Source of the DNA: Curtobacterium sp. VKM Ac-1376
GTDB taxonomy: Bacteria; Actinomycetota; Actinomycetes; Actinomycetales; Microbacteriaceae
Assembly: GCF_015351025.1 (NCBI RefSeq)
Contig: NZ_JADKRV010000008.1
Location: forward strand, 121,945 to 166,945
Direction of reading: 5' to 3'
DNA: 45,001 bases
A program made the translations under genes and the position numbers. Of the stretch, positions 1 to 8,991 are shown one piece after another. Below the pieces are notes generated by a model. That model did no database searches. It saw only the letters and a program-made list of their open reading frames with translations, and was not told where the DNA came from. Positions within the stretch are counted from its first letter, which is position 1, and every line of letters begins with the position of its first letter.

Positions 1-93
1 GACCGCGACCTCGGTGCCGGGCAGCTCCGGCGCACGCGAGGCGTCGCGCACGAGCGTCGTCCACAGCCGCGCCTGCGCGTCCGACGCAGCCAA
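1..93 (-). CDS. N-terminal fragment of an unidentified divergent gene
   Basis: The minus strand from base 93 to the window edge reads as 31 codons without a stop, starting at a TTG and giving a protein-like sequence (AASDAQARLWTTLVRDAS...). The gene is cut by the start of the window and I do not recognise it. It is divergent from gatC, with only 40 bases between the two starts, so the promoters would overlap. The call rests on an open frame with plausible amino-acid composition; a longer view of the left flank would settle it. Confidence 0.4.
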   Translation of the reverse strand, partial: MAASDAQARLWTTLVRDASRAPELPGTEVAV

Positions 94-99
94 TAGACT
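94..99 (+). promoter_or_regulatory. Probable -10 element of gatCAB
   Basis: TAGACT matches the actinobacterial TAnnnT -10 pattern and lies 34 bases before the gatC ATG, leaving a short leader that carries the GGAG ribosome site at 126-129. No convincing -35 box was seen. Inference from pattern only. Confidence 0.45.
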
Positions 100-133
100 G
101 TGGGGCATCCCACGAACCGATCGACGGAGCACC

Positions 134-433
134 ATGCCTGACATCACGAGCGAGCAGGTCGCGCACCTGGCGAACCTCGCACGTATCGCACTCACGCCCG
201 ACGAGATCGAGAAGCTGACCGGGGAGCTGTCGCACATCGTCGAGAGTGTCGCCAAGGTCGCCGAGGTCGCGACCGACGACGTCCCGGCGACGAGCCACCC
301 CGTGCCGCTCGGCAACGTCACCCGACCCGACGTGGTCGGCACGACGCTGACGCAGGAGCAGGCGCTCTCCGGGGCGCCCGACTCCGACGGCGAACGGTTC
401 CGCGTGACCGCCATCCTGGGAGAAGAGCAGTGA
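134..433 (+). CDS. gatC: Asp-tRNA(Asn)/Glu-tRNA(Gln) amidotransferase subunit C
   Basis: GatC is the small stabilising subunit of GatCAB, which converts misacylated Glu-tRNA(Gln) and Asp-tRNA(Asn) to the correctly amidated forms in the cytoplasm. The ATG at 134 follows GGAG by four bases and gives 99 residues, the normal family length; an in-frame extension upstream reads as low-quality sequence. The N-terminal helical segment ([22 protein letters not shown]) and the C-terminal RFRV region are typical. Its stop codon overlaps the GTG of gatA, and gatB follows directly, so this is the standard three-gene operon. Confidence 0.95.
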   Translation: MPDITSEQVAHLANLARIALTPDEIEKLTGELSHIVESVAKVAEVATDDVPATSHPVPLGNVTRPDVVGTTLTQEQALSGAPDSDGERFRVTAILGEEQ

Positions 434-1974
434 CCGACATCACCAAGCTGAGCGCCGCGGCGCTCGCGGACGCCCTCGTGGCGCGCGACGTCTCGAGCGT
501 CGAGGCCACGCAGGCCCACCTCGACCGCATCGCCGCGGTCGACGGTGACGTGCACGCGTTCCTGCACATCAACCAGAACGCCCTCGCCGTGGCGAAGTCG
601 ATCGACTCGCGCCGCGCCGCGGGCGACGACCTCGGCCCACTCGCCGGTGTGCCGATCGCGATCAAGGACGTCCTGTGCACGCAGGACATGCCGACCACCT
701 CGGGCTCGAAGATCCTCGAGGGGTGGGTGCCCCCGTACGACGCCACCCCGGTCGCCAAGCTCCGCGCCGCCGGCCTCGTGCCGCTCGGCAAGACCAACAT
801 GGACGAGTTCGCGATGGGCTCGACCACCGAGTTCTCGGCCTACGGACCGACCCACAACCCGTGGGACCTCGACCGCATCCCCGGTGGGTCCGGCGGTGGC
901 TCGGCCGCTGCCGTCGCCGCGCACGAGGCACCCCTCGCGCTCGGTTCCGACACCGGCGGCTCGATCCGGCAGCCCGGCGCCGTCACCGGCACCGTCGGTG
1001 TGAAGCCGACCTACGGCGGGGTGAGCCGCTACGGTGCGATCGCCCTGGCCTCCAGCCTCGACCAGATCGGTCCGGTGGCCCGCACCGTGCTCGACGCCGC
1101 GCTCCTGCACGACGTCATCGGTGGGCACGACCCGCGCGACTCGACCTCGATCCCGGACGCCTGGCCCTCCATGGCCGCCGCCGCTCGCGAGGGGTTGCAG
1201 GCGGACACCCTGCGCGGTCTGCGCGTCGGCGTGGTCAAGGAGCTCGCCGGCGGCGACGGCTTCCAGGCCGGCGTCACCCAGCGCTTCCAGGAGACCGTCG
1301 CCCTGCTCGAGTCGGCCGGTGCGGTCGTCGTCGAGATCGACGCCCCGTCGTTCGCGTACGCGATCAGCGCCTACTACCTGATCCTCCCGGCCGAAGCGTC
1401 GTCGAACCTGGCGAAGTTCGACTCGGTGCGCTTCGGCCTCCGTGTCACGCCCGAGCACAGTGCCACTGTCGAGGACGTCATGGCTGCCACCCGTGAAGCC
1501 GGGTTCGGACCCGAGGTCAAGCGCCGCATCATCCTCGGCACCTACGCCCTGAGCGCCGGGTACTACGACGCCTACTACGGCTCCGCGCAGAAGGTCCGCA
1601 CGCTCGTGCAGCGGGACTTCCAGGCCGCGTTCGAGCAGGTCGACCTGCTCGTCAGCCCGTCGGCGCCGACGACCGCGTTCCCGATCGGCGAGCGCATCGA
1701 CGACCCGCTCGCGATGTACCTCAACGACCTGACGACGATCCCGGCGAACCTCGCCGGCGTCCCCGGGATGAGCATCCCGAACGGCCTGGCGCCCGAGGAC
1801 GGCCTGCCCGTGGGCGTGCAGCTCATGGCCCCGCAGCGCGAGGACGCCCGGCTGTACCGCTACGGGGCCGCCCTCGAGCGGTTGCTCGAACAGCAGTGGG
1901 GCGCGCCGCTCATCGCGTCGGTCCCGGACCTCGACCAGAGTCAGCAGTCCGCTGCGCAGGAAGGTGTGATCTGA
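430..1974 (+). CDS. gatA: Asp-tRNA(Asn)/Glu-tRNA(Gln) amidotransferase subunit A
   Basis: GatA is the glutaminase subunit of GatCAB; it releases ammonia from glutamine or asparagine and passes it to GatB. The 514-residue product carries the amidase signature, with the Ser-cisSer-Lys triad visible as Lys79 (AIKD), Ser154 (PGGS) and Ser178 ([10 protein letters not shown]), the same numbering as the well-studied Staphylococcus enzyme. The GTG start overlaps the gatC stop (GTGA). The stop overlaps the gatB ATG by one base, so the three proteins are probably made by coupled translation. Confidence 0.97.
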   Translation: MTDITKLSAAALADALVARDVSSVEATQAHLDRIAAVDGDVHAFLHINQNALAVAKSIDSRRAAGDDLGPLAGVPIAIKDVLCTQDMPTTSGSKILEGWVPPYDATPVAKLRAAGLVPLGKTNMDEFAMGSTTEFSAYGPTHNPWDLDRIPGGSGGGSAAAVAAHEAPLALGSDTGGSIRQPGAVTGTVGVKPTYGGVSRYGAIALASSLDQIGPVARTVLDAALLHDVIGGHDPRDSTSIPDAWPSMAAAAREGLQADTLRGLRVGVVKELAGGDGFQAGVTQRFQETVALLESAGAVVVEIDAPSFAYAISAYYLILPAEASSNLAKFDSVRFGLRVTPEHSATVEDVMAATREAGFGPEVKRRIILGTYALSAGYYDAYYGSAQKVRTLVQRDFQAAFEQVDLLVSPSAPTTAFPIGERIDDPLAMYLNDLTTIPANLAGVPGMSIPNGLAPEDGLPVGVQLMAPQREDARLYRYGAALERLLEQQWGAPLIASVPDLDQSQQSAAQEGVI

Positions 1975-3479
1975 TGGCGCAGAAGGACGCGCTGATGGAC
2001 TTCGACGAGGCGCTCGAGCGCTACGAGCCGGTGCTCGGCTTCGAGGTCCACGTCGAACTCGCGACGAAGACCAAGATGTTCTCGGACGCCCCGAACTTCT
2101 TCGGGGGCGAGCCGAACACGAACGTGACGCCGGTCGACCTCGGGCTGCCCGGGTCGCTGCCGGTCGTCAACGAGCAGGCCGTGCGCTACTCCATCCAGCT
2201 CGGGCTCGCGCTCGGCTGCTCGATCGCGGAGTCCTCGCGGTTCGCCCGGAAGAACTACTTCTACCCGGACAACCCCAAGAACTACCAGGTCTCGCAGTAC
2301 GACGAGCCGATCGCCTACGAGGGCGAGGTCGAGGTCGAACTCGCCGACGGCACGATCTACAACATCCCGATCGAGCGCGCCCACATGGAAGAGGACGCCG
2401 GCAAGCTGACGCACGTCGGCGGTGCCACCGGCCGCATCCAGGGCGCCGAGTACTCGCTCGTCGACTACAACCGTGCCGGGGTGCCGCTCGTCGAGATCGT
2501 CACGAAGCCGATCTTCGGCGCCGAGCACCGTGCCCCCGAGCTCGGTGCCGCGTACGTGCAGGTCATCCGTGACCTCGTCCGTGCCCTCGGCGTCTCCGAA
2601 GCCCGCATGGAGCGCGGGAACCTGCGCTGCGACGCGAACATCTCGCTGCGCCCCCGCGGCCAGGAGAAGCTCGGCACCCGCACCGAGACGAAGAACGTCA
2701 ACTCGTTCCGCGCGGTCGAGCGGGCGATCCGCTACGAGATCCAGCGCCAGGCCGCGATCCTCGCCGCCGGTGGGACGATCACGCAGGAGACCCGGCACTG
2801 GCACGAGGACACCGGTCGCACCTCGGCCGGACGCCCGAAGTCGGATGCCGACGACTACCGCTACTTCCCCGAGCCCGACCTGTTGCCGGTCGTGCCGGAC
2901 CCCGCGGTGATCGAGGAACTCCGTGCCTCGCTGCCGGAGGCCCCGGTCGCACGCCGTCGACGCCTCAAGGGCGACTGGGGCTTCGCGGACCTCGAGTTCC
3001 AGGACGTCGTGAACGGCGGGCTGCTCGACGAGGTCGAGGGGACAGTGGCCGCCGGAGCGGCTCCGCAGGCCGCCCGCAAGTGGTGGACCGGCGAGATCAG
3101 CCGCGTCGCCAACGCGCAGGACGCCGCCCCCGGTGACCTCGTCTCGCCGAAGCACGTCGCCGAGGTCATCGCACTCGTCGAGTCCGGTGACCTGACCGAC
3201 CGGCTCGCGCGCCAGGTGCTCGAGGGTGTCATCGCGGGCGAGGGCTCGCCGGCCCAGGTCGTCGAGGCCCGCGGGCTCAAGGTCGTCTCGGACGACTCCG
3301 CCCTGACCGCCGCCGTCGACGAGGCACTCGCCGCGCAGCCCGACGTGCTGGCGAAGATCCAGGACGGCAAGGTCCAGGCCGCCGGTGCGATCATCGGCGC
3401 GGTCATGAAGGCCATGAAGGGCCAGGCCGACGCCGCCCGCGTGCGCGAGCTGGTGCTGGAGCGCGCGCAGCAGTCGTAG
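1974..3479 (+). CDS. gatB: Asp-tRNA(Asn)/Glu-tRNA(Gln) amidotransferase subunit B
   Basis: GatB binds the misacylated tRNA, activates the glutamyl or aspartyl side chain with ATP and completes amidation with ammonia from GatA. The 501-residue protein starts at the ATG overlapping the gatA stop. The GatB core is clear: LGFEVHVEL near the N-terminus, the [10 protein letters not shown] segment, [14 protein letters not shown] and [20 protein letters not shown]. The C-terminal third is the tRNA-binding YqeY-like tail, ending [18 protein letters not shown] hairpin lies 20 bases past the stop, closing the operon. Translation can be extended upstream in frame but that part overlaps gatA and has no family resemblance. 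Confidence 0.97.
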   Translation: MAQKDALMDFDEALERYEPVLGFEVHVELATKTKMFSDAPNFFGGEPNTNVTPVDLGLPGSLPVVNEQAVRYSIQLGLALGCSIAESSRFARKNYFYPDNPKNYQVSQYDEPIAYEGEVEVELADGTIYNIPIERAHMEEDAGKLTHVGGATGRIQGAEYSLVDYNRAGVPLVEIVTKPIFGAEHRAPELGAAYVQVIRDLVRALGVSEARMERGNLRCDANISLRPRGQEKLGTRTETKNVNSFRAVERAIRYEIQRQAAILAAGGTITQETRHWHEDTGRTSAGRPKSDADDYRYFPEPDLLPVVPDPAVIEELRASLPEAPVARRRRLKGDWGFADLEFQDVVNGGLLDEVEGTVAAGAAPQAARKWWTGEISRVANAQDAAPGDLVSPKHVAEVIALVESGDLTDRLARQVLEGVIAGEGSPAQVVEARGLKVVSDDSALTAAVDEALAAQPDVLAKIQDGKVQAAGAIIGAVMKAMKGQADAARVRELVLERAQQS

Positions 3480-3498
3480 ACGGCTCTCCGTCAGGACA

Positions 3499-3530
3499 GG
3501 AGGCACGGTGCCGGCTGGCACCGTGCCTCC
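3499..3530 (+). terminator. Hairpin terminator after gatB
   Basis: A perfect 14-bp inverted repeat (GGAGGCACGGTGCC, loop GGCT, then its complement) begins 20 bases after the gatB stop. There is no U-tract, as is common for actinobacterial terminators. It belongs to a hairpin family also seen at 12841, 38471, 43873 and inside a gene at 25174. Confidence 0.75.
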
Positions 3531-3575
3531 CGTGCATCCTGGGGACACGTCAGCAATCCGGTGACAGGATGGAGC

Positions 3576-4715
3576 GTGTCCGCAACGATCCGCGCCATCG
3601 GAACCGCCGTCCCCGCGACGACCCTCGACCAACCTCGGGTCCGGGACCTCTTCTCCGCCCAGCCAGACCTCGGTCGCCTCGGCCGCCGGCTGGTCCCCGC
3701 GGCCTTCGACGGCTCGGCGGTGGACCAGCGCCACACCGTGCTCGAGGAGCTCGACTCCACGCGCGGCGGCGGGGCCTTCCGTGACGACGACGGCATCCTC
3801 CGCTCACCGTCGACCGGTGCGCGGAACGACCGGTACCGCGAACTCGCGCCGCCCCTGTTCGTCGCCGCCGCTCGTGACGCGGTGGAACGCGCGGGCGTGT
3901 CCCCCGACGCCGTCACGCACCTCGTGACCGTGTCCTGCACCGGCTTCACGCAGCCGGGGCCGGACATCGACGTCGTCGAGCAGCTCGGCCTGCCCGCAGG
4001 CGTCTTCCGCCACCACATCGGCTTCATGGGGTGCTGCGCCGCGTTCCCAGCGCTCCGCATCGCCGCCGCGTTCGTCGACCAGGACCCGGACGCCGTCGTG
4101 CTCGTGGTCTGCGGTGAACTCTGCACCCTGCACGTCCGGGCCTCGGACGACCCCGACCAGATCGTCGCGAACAGCGTGTTCGGCGACGGCGCCGCAGCCG
4201 CGGTCGTCGCCCGCGACGGAGCCGGACTTCGCTTCGACGCGTTCACGACCGCCGTGGTGCCCGAGGGCGCGTCCGAGATGGCCTGGAACATCGGCGACGA
4301 GGGCTTCGAGATGGTGCTCTCGACGGCCGTCCCGAAGCTCGTCGGGCTGCACGTCTCGCGGGCCGTCGCACCGCTGCTCGCCGACGGTGCCGCGTCGGAC
4401 GTCCCGGTGTGGGCGGTGCACCCCGGCGGCCGCGCCATCCTCGACCGCACGCAGGAGTCGCTCGGCCTGCCCGACAGCGCGATGGCGTCGAGCCGGCGGG
4501 TGCTGCGCGAACACGGCAACATGTCGAGCGCCACGGTGCTCTTCGTCCTGCGCGACGCCGTCGACGCCGGCCTCGCCGACGGCAGCGCGGTCGTCGCGCT
4601 CGCGTTCGGCCCGGGCCTCACGGTGGAGAGTGCGCGCCTGACCGCGGTGCGGACCGAGGCGTCGCCCGCGCTCGAACCGGAGCGGGTCCCGGTCGCGACC
4701 GCGGGAGTGGCGTGA
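3576..4715 (+). CDS. Type III polyketide synthase
   Basis: Homodimeric chalcone-synthase-like enzyme that condenses malonyl-CoA units onto an acyl starter and cyclises the chain; in actinobacteria such enzymes make alkylresorcinols, pyrones or naphthalene precursors. Counting from the GTG at 3576 (379 residues), the triad is visible: Cys153 in GFMGCCAAF, His282 in WAVHPGGRAIL and Asn315 in HGNMSSATVLF, plus the C-terminal AFGPGLTVE loop. An alternative GTG lies at 3561; 3576 is favoured because a CAGGAT -10-like box ends six bases upstream, fitting leaderless initiation. The stop overlaps the start of the methyltransferase gene. The starter unit and product cannot be read from the sequence. 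Confidence 0.9.
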   Translation: MSATIRAIGTAVPATTLDQPRVRDLFSAQPDLGRLGRRLVPAAFDGSAVDQRHTVLEELDSTRGGGAFRDDDGILRSPSTGARNDRYRELAPPLFVAAARDAVERAGVSPDAVTHLVTVSCTGFTQPGPDIDVVEQLGLPAGVFRHHIGFMGCCAAFPALRIAAAFVDQDPDAVVLVVCGELCTLHVRASDDPDQIVANSVFGDGAAAAVVARDGAGLRFDAFTTAVVPEGASEMAWNIGDEGFEMVLSTAVPKLVGLHVSRAVAPLLADGAASDVPVWAVHPGGRAILDRTQESLGLPDSAMASSRRVLREHGNMSSATVLFVLRDAVDAGLADGSAVVALAFGPGLTVESARLTAVRTEASPALEPERVPVATAGVA

Positions 4716-5434
4716 GCGGTCGAGACCGAGCCGAACCGGGCCTCCCGGCCGTCGACCTGGGCACGCGCGCACGCGACCTGCGCGAACTCATGGACGACCC
4801 GGACTGCGACCCCCGCGTGCTCGCGCGCACCTTCCGGCGGTTCACCGTCGTGAATGCGCTCGTGAGCGGATGGCGGGCCGCTTGGCGCACGCACGTCGCG
4901 CCGGCCCTGCCCGTGAACGGGCGCGGACGCGTGCTCGACCTGGGGTGCGGCGGTGGTGACCTCGCGCGGTCACTGGTGCGGTGGGCGGCCAGCGACGGCT
5001 TCGAGCTCGAGGTCGTCGGTGCCGACCCGGATGAACGGGCGATCGCGGCGGCACGTCGATCGACCCCGGCGGGCGTGACCTTCCGGCAGCAGTCGAGCGG
5101 CGAACTCGTCGCGGCGGGAGAGCGGTTCGACGTCGTCGTGTCGAACCACGTCCTGCACCACCTCGGCGACGAGGAGCGGCAAGGGTTCCTCGCCGACTCC
5201 GAGGCACTCGCGACCGGTCGGAGCCTGCACTCCGACATCCGGCGCTCTCCGGCGGCCTACCGGGCGTACGCGCTGGCGTCCCCGCTGGTGGCGGCGGGCA
5301 CGTTCGTCCGGGTGGACGGGCTGCGCTCGATCCGCCGGAGCTTCACCCTGTCCGAGCTGCGGGAGGCACTGCCGGCCGGGTGGCGGGCCGAGGCTGCTGC
5401 GCCGCACCGGGTGCTGGCGATCCGCGATGCCTGA
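4712..5434 (+). CDS. Class I SAM-dependent methyltransferase coupled to the type III PKS
   Basis: A 240-residue Rossmann-fold methyltransferase. Motif I is VLDLGCGGGDLA (about residue 74), the acidic motif II is VVGADPDERAIAAA, and motif IV is FDVVVSNHVLHHL. The GTG start overlaps the PKS stop in a GTGA arrangement, so the two proteins are probably co-translated and the PKS product is the likely substrate. In related actinobacterial clusters a flavin oxidoreductase often follows; none is present here, the next 260 bases being repeats, so the pathway in this window looks like a two-enzyme version. Confidence 0.85.
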   Translation: MSGRDRAEPGLPAVDLGTRARDLRELMDDPDCDPRVLARTFRRFTVVNALVSGWRAAWRTHVAPALPVNGRGRVLDLGCGGGDLARSLVRWAASDGFELEVVGADPDERAIAAARRSTPAGVTFRQQSSGELVAAGERFDVVVSNHVLHHLGDEERQGFLADSEALATGRSLHSDIRRSPAAYRAYALASPLVAAGTFVRVDGLRSIRRSFTLSELREALPAGWRAEAAAPHRVLAIRDA

Positions 5435-5452
5435 GCGGTCGCGGGGCCGTGG

Positions 5453-5549
5453 TGTCACGAAAGCGACACTTGGCCGCTGCCGACCCCGACGGGTCCGCGA
5501 AAGCGACAGTGTGTCGCGATCTTCGGCGTCAGACTGTCGCTTTCGCGGA
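5453..5549. repeat. Palindromic repeat with three GAAAGCGACA blocks
   Basis: The motif CGAAAGCGACA occurs at about 5458 and 5499, and its reverse complement at 5533-5545. The last two form a perfect 17-bp inverted repeat (5494-5510 TCCGCGAAAGCGACAGT and 5533-5549) around a 22-base loop. It lies between the methyltransferase stop and the convergent sugar kinase stop, so it may terminate transcription from both sides or be a REP-type element. Confidence 0.65.
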
Positions 5550-5560
5550 AGGGCCATCGG

Positions 5561-5694
5561 CGGGCACGGCGGGCACGGCGGGCACGGCGGGCACGGCGGG
5601 CACGGCGGGCACGGCGGGCACGGCGGGCACGGCGGGCACGGCGGGCGGCGGGGCGGGCGCGGCGGGCGGCGGGGCGGGTGCGACGGGCGGCGCC
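5561..5694. repeat. 9-bp GC-rich tandem repeat array
   Basis: Nine perfect head-to-tail copies of CGGGCACGG run from 5561 to 5641, followed by a degenerate GGGCGGCGG-type continuation that ends three bases from the kinase stop codon. Frames through it would encode Gly/His or Pro/Cys runs and look non-coding. Copy number is likely to vary between strains. Confidence 0.9.
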
Positions 5695-5696
5695 CG

Positions 5697-6803
5697 TCAG
5701 CTGATCGCGGCCGTGGTGCTCGCGAAGGCGCGGGAGCGCACGGCCTCGCGGTAGTGCTCGAGCGCCGGCTCGTCGGCGCCGACCGACTCGAGCGCGGCGA
5801 GCCCGGCACCGAGCACGGGCGGATCGGTCACCCAGGTCGGGACGGCTCCTGGTACCCGGCCCGCGAGTCCGTCGACCACGCCGTCCACGAGCAGCGGGTG
5901 TCGTGCGGCGAGCACTCCGCCGCCGAGCACGACCGGCACCGGCGCCGCAGCGGAGTCACCGAGGCCCAGGCGTTCGAGCGCGACCGAGGCGAGCAGGACG
6001 ATCTCCTCGGCCTGCCGCTCGACGACGCTGCGGGCGACGGCGTCGCCGGCACCCGCGGCCTCGAACAGCACGGGGCAGAGCCGGTTGAACACCCCGTGGT
6101 CGAGACGCCCGAAGTGGATGGCCTCGGTGACCTCACGGACACTGCCGAGGCCGACCGCTGCCGGGACCGCGGTCACCAGTGCCGTCGCCGGACCCCGACC
6201 GTCGTCGGCCCGGGCCGCGTGCCACAGCGCCCGGTTGCCGAGCCACGCCCCGCCGCCCCAGTCGCCGGAGACGTCCCCGATGGCGGGGAACCGGGCCGTC
6301 GTGCCGTCAGCACGGACCGCGAGCGCGTTGATCCCCGTGCCGCACACCACGGCCGCCGCGTCCGGCGACAGCGTGCCCGCCCGGAGCAGCGCGAACAGGT
6401 CGTTGTCGAGCACGTGCGGGGCGCCGCCGTCGTCGGCCCAGTGCGCCAGAGCAGCGGTGGCGGTGACGAGCTCGTCGTGCAGGTCGAGGCCCGCCAGGTA
6501 CACGTGGGTGGTCCGGATGCCGTGCTCGCCGAGGTCGCGGACCACCCGCGAGCGGACGTCGTCGAGGATCGGCCCGGCCACGTCCCACCCCCGCGTCTGC
6601 GGGTTGGACCCGGGGCCACGAGCGTGGCCGACGATCGTGCCGTCGAGCGCGATCGCGACGACGTCGGTCTTGCTCCCGCCACCGTCGACGGCGAGCACGA
6701 CGTCGCTCGGGTCCGGGCGGTCAGCCGCCGGTGGCCGGCGGGGCGAGTCCGGTCGGGAGGGCCGGGCCGTCTCCGTCCCGCCGGCTCGGATCAGCCCGCC
6801 CAC
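5697..6803 (-). CDS. BadF/BadG-family sugar kinase (N-acetylglucosamine-kinase-like)
   Basis: ASKHA-fold kinase of the BadF/BadG/BcrA family, which includes eukaryotic-type N-acetylglucosamine kinases; it would transfer phosphate from ATP to an imported sugar. Visible elements are the phosphate-1 motif VLAVDGGGSKTD, the GPGSNPQTRG segment, the phosphate-2 region VVCGTGINALAV with GDWGGGAWLG, and the adenosine motif VVLGGGVLAA. It is the last gene of the minus-strand sugar operon. The GTG at 6803 overlaps the GH4 stop and gives 368 residues but leaves about 35 poorly conserved N-terminal residues; a GTG at 6698, immediately before LAVDGGG, is the alternative. Partial copies of this gene lie at 13349-13607. 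Confidence 0.85.
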   Translation of the reverse strand: MGGLIRAGGTETARPSRPDSPRRPPAADRPDPSDVVLAVDGGGSKTDVVAIALDGTIVGHARGPGSNPQTRGWDVAGPILDDVRSRVVRDLGEHGIRTTHVYLAGLDLHDELVTATAALAHWADDGGAPHVLDNDLFALLRAGTLSPDAAAVVCGTGINALAVRADGTTARFPAIGDVSGDWGGGAWLGNRALWHAARADDGRGPATALVTAVPAAVGLGSVREVTEAIHFGRLDHGVFNRLCPVLFEAAGAGDAVARSVVERQAEEIVLLASVALERLGLGDSAAAPVPVVLGGGVLAARHPLLVDGVVDGLAGRVPGAVPTWVTDPPVLGAGLAALESVGADEPALEHYREAVRSRAFASTTAAIS

Positions 6804-8092
6804 GTCACCTGCTCCGATCGCGCCCACGGCAGGTGCTGCGCGTTCGCAGCGAGGAGCAGGTCGGTCAGCTGCTCGGCCTTGTCGACCTGCCCCACCAGGG
6901 GGTGCGCCCACATCGCGCGGAGGACCCGGTCGCGCCCGCCGTGCACTGCGGCGTCGAGGGCGAGCCGCTCGTATCCGGCGACGTGCGAGACGAGGCCGAC
7001 CATGTCCGGGTCGAGTGGGGACACCGGCAGCGGGGTGATCGCCTGTCGGGTGACCCGGGAGGGGACCTCGATGACGTGGTCGTCGGGCAGGAACGGGAAC
7101 GTGCCGTCGTTCTGCACGTTGAGCACCTGGACGTCGCCGCGGTCACCGAGGATCGACGAGAGCACGTCGATCGCCGCCTCGGAGTAGTACGCCCCGCCGC
7201 GCTGCTCGAGTTCGGCGGGCTTCGTCACGACGGACTCGTCGGCGTACTTCGCGAGCAGCGCCCGCTCGGTCTCCATGACGACCTCGGCTCGGGTGGGCTC
7301 GTGCAGCTGCTCCTGCAGCACGATGTCGTGACTGTAGAAGTACCGCAGGTAGTACGAGGGGATGGCGTGCTGCAGGCGGAGCAGGTCCGGGTGCATGTGG
7401 ACACTGTCGGCCGTGCGGTCGAGCGCTTCGCCGGAGAGCAGCTCCCCGAGCACGTCGCGCGTCGTCCCGTCGGCGCCGGTCACGTGGACGCCCCGCTCCC
7501 ACGTCAGGTGGTTCAGCCCGACGTGGTCGAGCCGGACGGCGTCGGGCGCGACCTGGAACTCCTTCGCGAAGCGGCGTTGGAACCCGATCGCCACGTTGCA
7601 GAGACCCACTGCGCGGTGTCCGGCCTCGAGCAGCGCCCGGGTGACGATGCCGACGGGGTTCGTGAAGTCGACGATCCAGGCATCGGGCTTGGCGTGCTTC
7701 CGGACGAGTTCGGCGTACTCGAGCACGACGGGCACGGTGCGGAGCGCCTTGGCGAAGCCACCGGGACCGGTGGTCTCCTGCCCGATGCAGCACGCTTCGT
7801 GCGGCCAGGTCTCGTCCTGCTGACGTGCCGCCTGCCCACCGATGCGGAGCTGGAACATGACCGCGTCGGAATCGGAGACGCCGGCGACGACGTCGTCGGT
7901 GACGTGGACCGTGCCGGGGTGCCCGGCATGGGCGAACATCCGCCGGGCGACACCGCCGACGAGTTCGCGGCGGACGGGGTCGGGATCGACGAGCCAGAGT
8001 TCGTCGATCGGGAGCTGGTCGCGGAGCCGGGCGAAGCCGTCCACGAGTTCTGGGGTGTAGGTGGATCCGCCACCGACGACTGTGAGTTTCAC
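6791..8092 (-). CDS. Glycoside hydrolase family 4 (6-phospho-beta-glucosidase type)
   Basis: GH4 enzymes cleave glycosides by an NAD- and Mn-dependent redox elimination, and most act on 6-phosphoglycosides. The 433-residue product opens with the NAD-binding VKLTVVGGGSTYTPELVDGF. It has the CIGQETTGPGGFAKALR segment, FTNPVGIVTRAL, the metal-ligand region GLCNVAIGF (Cys165) and GLNHLTW (His195). The GTG at 8092 follows the permease stop by eight bases. Because the importer is an ABC type rather than a PTS, the sugar would arrive unphosphorylated; either the following kinase phosphorylates it or this enzyme takes free glycosides, as some GH4 members do. A decayed partial copy lies at 13612-14350. 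Confidence 0.9.
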   Translation of the reverse strand: MKLTVVGGGSTYTPELVDGFARLRDQLPIDELWLVDPDPVRRELVGGVARRMFAHAGHPGTVHVTDDVVAGVSDSDAVMFQLRIGGQAARQQDETWPHEACCIGQETTGPGGFAKALRTVPVVLEYAELVRKHAKPDAWIVDFTNPVGIVTRALLEAGHRAVGLCNVAIGFQRRFAKEFQVAPDAVRLDHVGLNHLTWERGVHVTGADGTTRDVLGELLSGEALDRTADSVHMHPDLLRLQHAIPSYYLRYFYSHDIVLQEQLHEPTRAEVVMETERALLAKYADESVVTKPAELEQRGGAYYSEAAIDVLSSILGDRGDVQVLNVQNDGTFPFLPDDHVIEVPSRVTRQAITPLPVSPLDPDMVGLVSHVAGYERLALDAAVHGGRDRVLRAMWAHPLVGQVDKAEQLTDLLLAANAQHLPWARSEQVTWAG

Positions 8093-8100
8093 TGGTGCTG

Positions 8101-8991
8101 CTATCCCTTCACGCCGGTGAGCGCGATGCCCTCGACGAATGCCTTCTGTGCGAAGAAGAAGATGATGACGACCGGGACCATGACGACGACGGTCATCGCC
8201 ATCGTCATCGACCAGTCGGTCCCGTGCTGTCCGCGGAACGTGGCGAGCCCGTACGCCACCGGCCAGGCCGCCTGGTTCTCGGACGCGTACAGGAGCGGGC
8301 CGTAGTAGTCGTTCCACGAGTGGAAGAACATGAAGATCGCGGCCGACGCGATGCCCGGCCGCGCCATCGGCACGACCACGCGCCAGAGCACGCCCCACTC
8401 GCTGCAGCCATCCATGCGGGCGGCGTCGCCGTACTCCTTCGGGATGGTCATGAAGAACTGGCGGAGCAGGAAGATGCTGAACGCGTCGCCGAGCAGGTTC
8501 GGCAGGATCAGCGGCCAGAGCGTGCCGGTCAGGTGCAGGTGCGACCACATCACGTAGACCGGCACCGCGGTGACCTGTGGGGGTAGGAGCATCGCGACGA
8601 TGATCACCGTGAAGATCAGGTTCGCACCCTTGAAACGGATCTGTGCGAGGGCGTAGGCAGCGGGCACCGAGCTGATGAGCATGAACGCGGTGGCCAGGAC
8701 CGCGTACATCGCGGAGTTGCCGAACCAGCGGGCGAGCGGCAGCTCGGTGAACACCCGGGTGTAGTTCGACAAGTCGAACGGTCGCGGGAAGATCGACGCC
8801 GTCAGGGCCTGGTTGCTCGACATCAGCGAGGTCAGGAGCACGAACACGATCGGAGCGATGGTCAGGACGCCGAGGGCCACGAGGGCGGCGTGCTCGGCGA
8901 CCCACACCAGCGTCCGGCCGCGCGGCTTGCCGGTGCGCGGCGCCGTGCCCAGGGGGGCCCGGGCGAGCGGGGACTGCGAGACGGCGGTCAT
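8101..8991 (-). CDS. Carbohydrate ABC transporter permease (MalG/CUT1 type)
   Basis: Inner-membrane component of a sugar ABC importer, 296 residues with about six membrane segments (first ALVALGVLTIAPIVFVLLTSL). The cytoplasmic coupling loop is EYGDAARMDGCSEWGVLWRVVVPMARPG, matching the EAA motif EAAxxDGA...P. No ATPase gene is in this operon, so, as for many actinobacterial CUT1 systems, a shared MsiK-like ATPase elsewhere is probably used. The ATG overlaps the stop of the upstream permease by one base. Confidence 0.92.
   Translation of the reverse strand: MTAVSQSPLARAPLGTAPRTGKPRGRTLVWVAEHAALVALGVLTIAPIVFVLLTSLMSSNQALTASIFPRPFDLSNYTRVFTELPLARWFGNSAMYAVLATAFMLISSVPAAYALAQIRFKGANLIFTVIIVAMLLPPQVTAVPVYVMWSHLHLTGTLWPLILPNLLGDAFSIFLLRQFFMTIPKEYGDAARMDGCSEWGVLWRVVVPMARPGIASAAIFMFFHSWNDYYGPLLYASENQAAWPVAYGLATFRGQHGTDWSMTMAMTVVVMVPVVIIFFFAQKAFVEGIALTGVKG

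Noticed and set aside
1941..3734. A 597-codon open frame on the minus strand opposite gatB
   Set aside because: It runs antisense to a confidently identified gene and its composition (Arg, Asp, Val, Leu-rich without motifs) is that of a high-GC shadow frame.
5561..5641. Tandem repeats considered as a CRISPR array
   Set aside because: The 9-bp units are contiguous with no spacers, and there are no cas genes.
5427..7187. A long plus-strand frame through the 9-bp tandem repeat giving a Gly-Gly-His run
   Set aside because: It continues antisense across the sugar kinase and GH4 genes, so the apparent Gly/His-rich protein is a by-product of the repeat and of codon bias.
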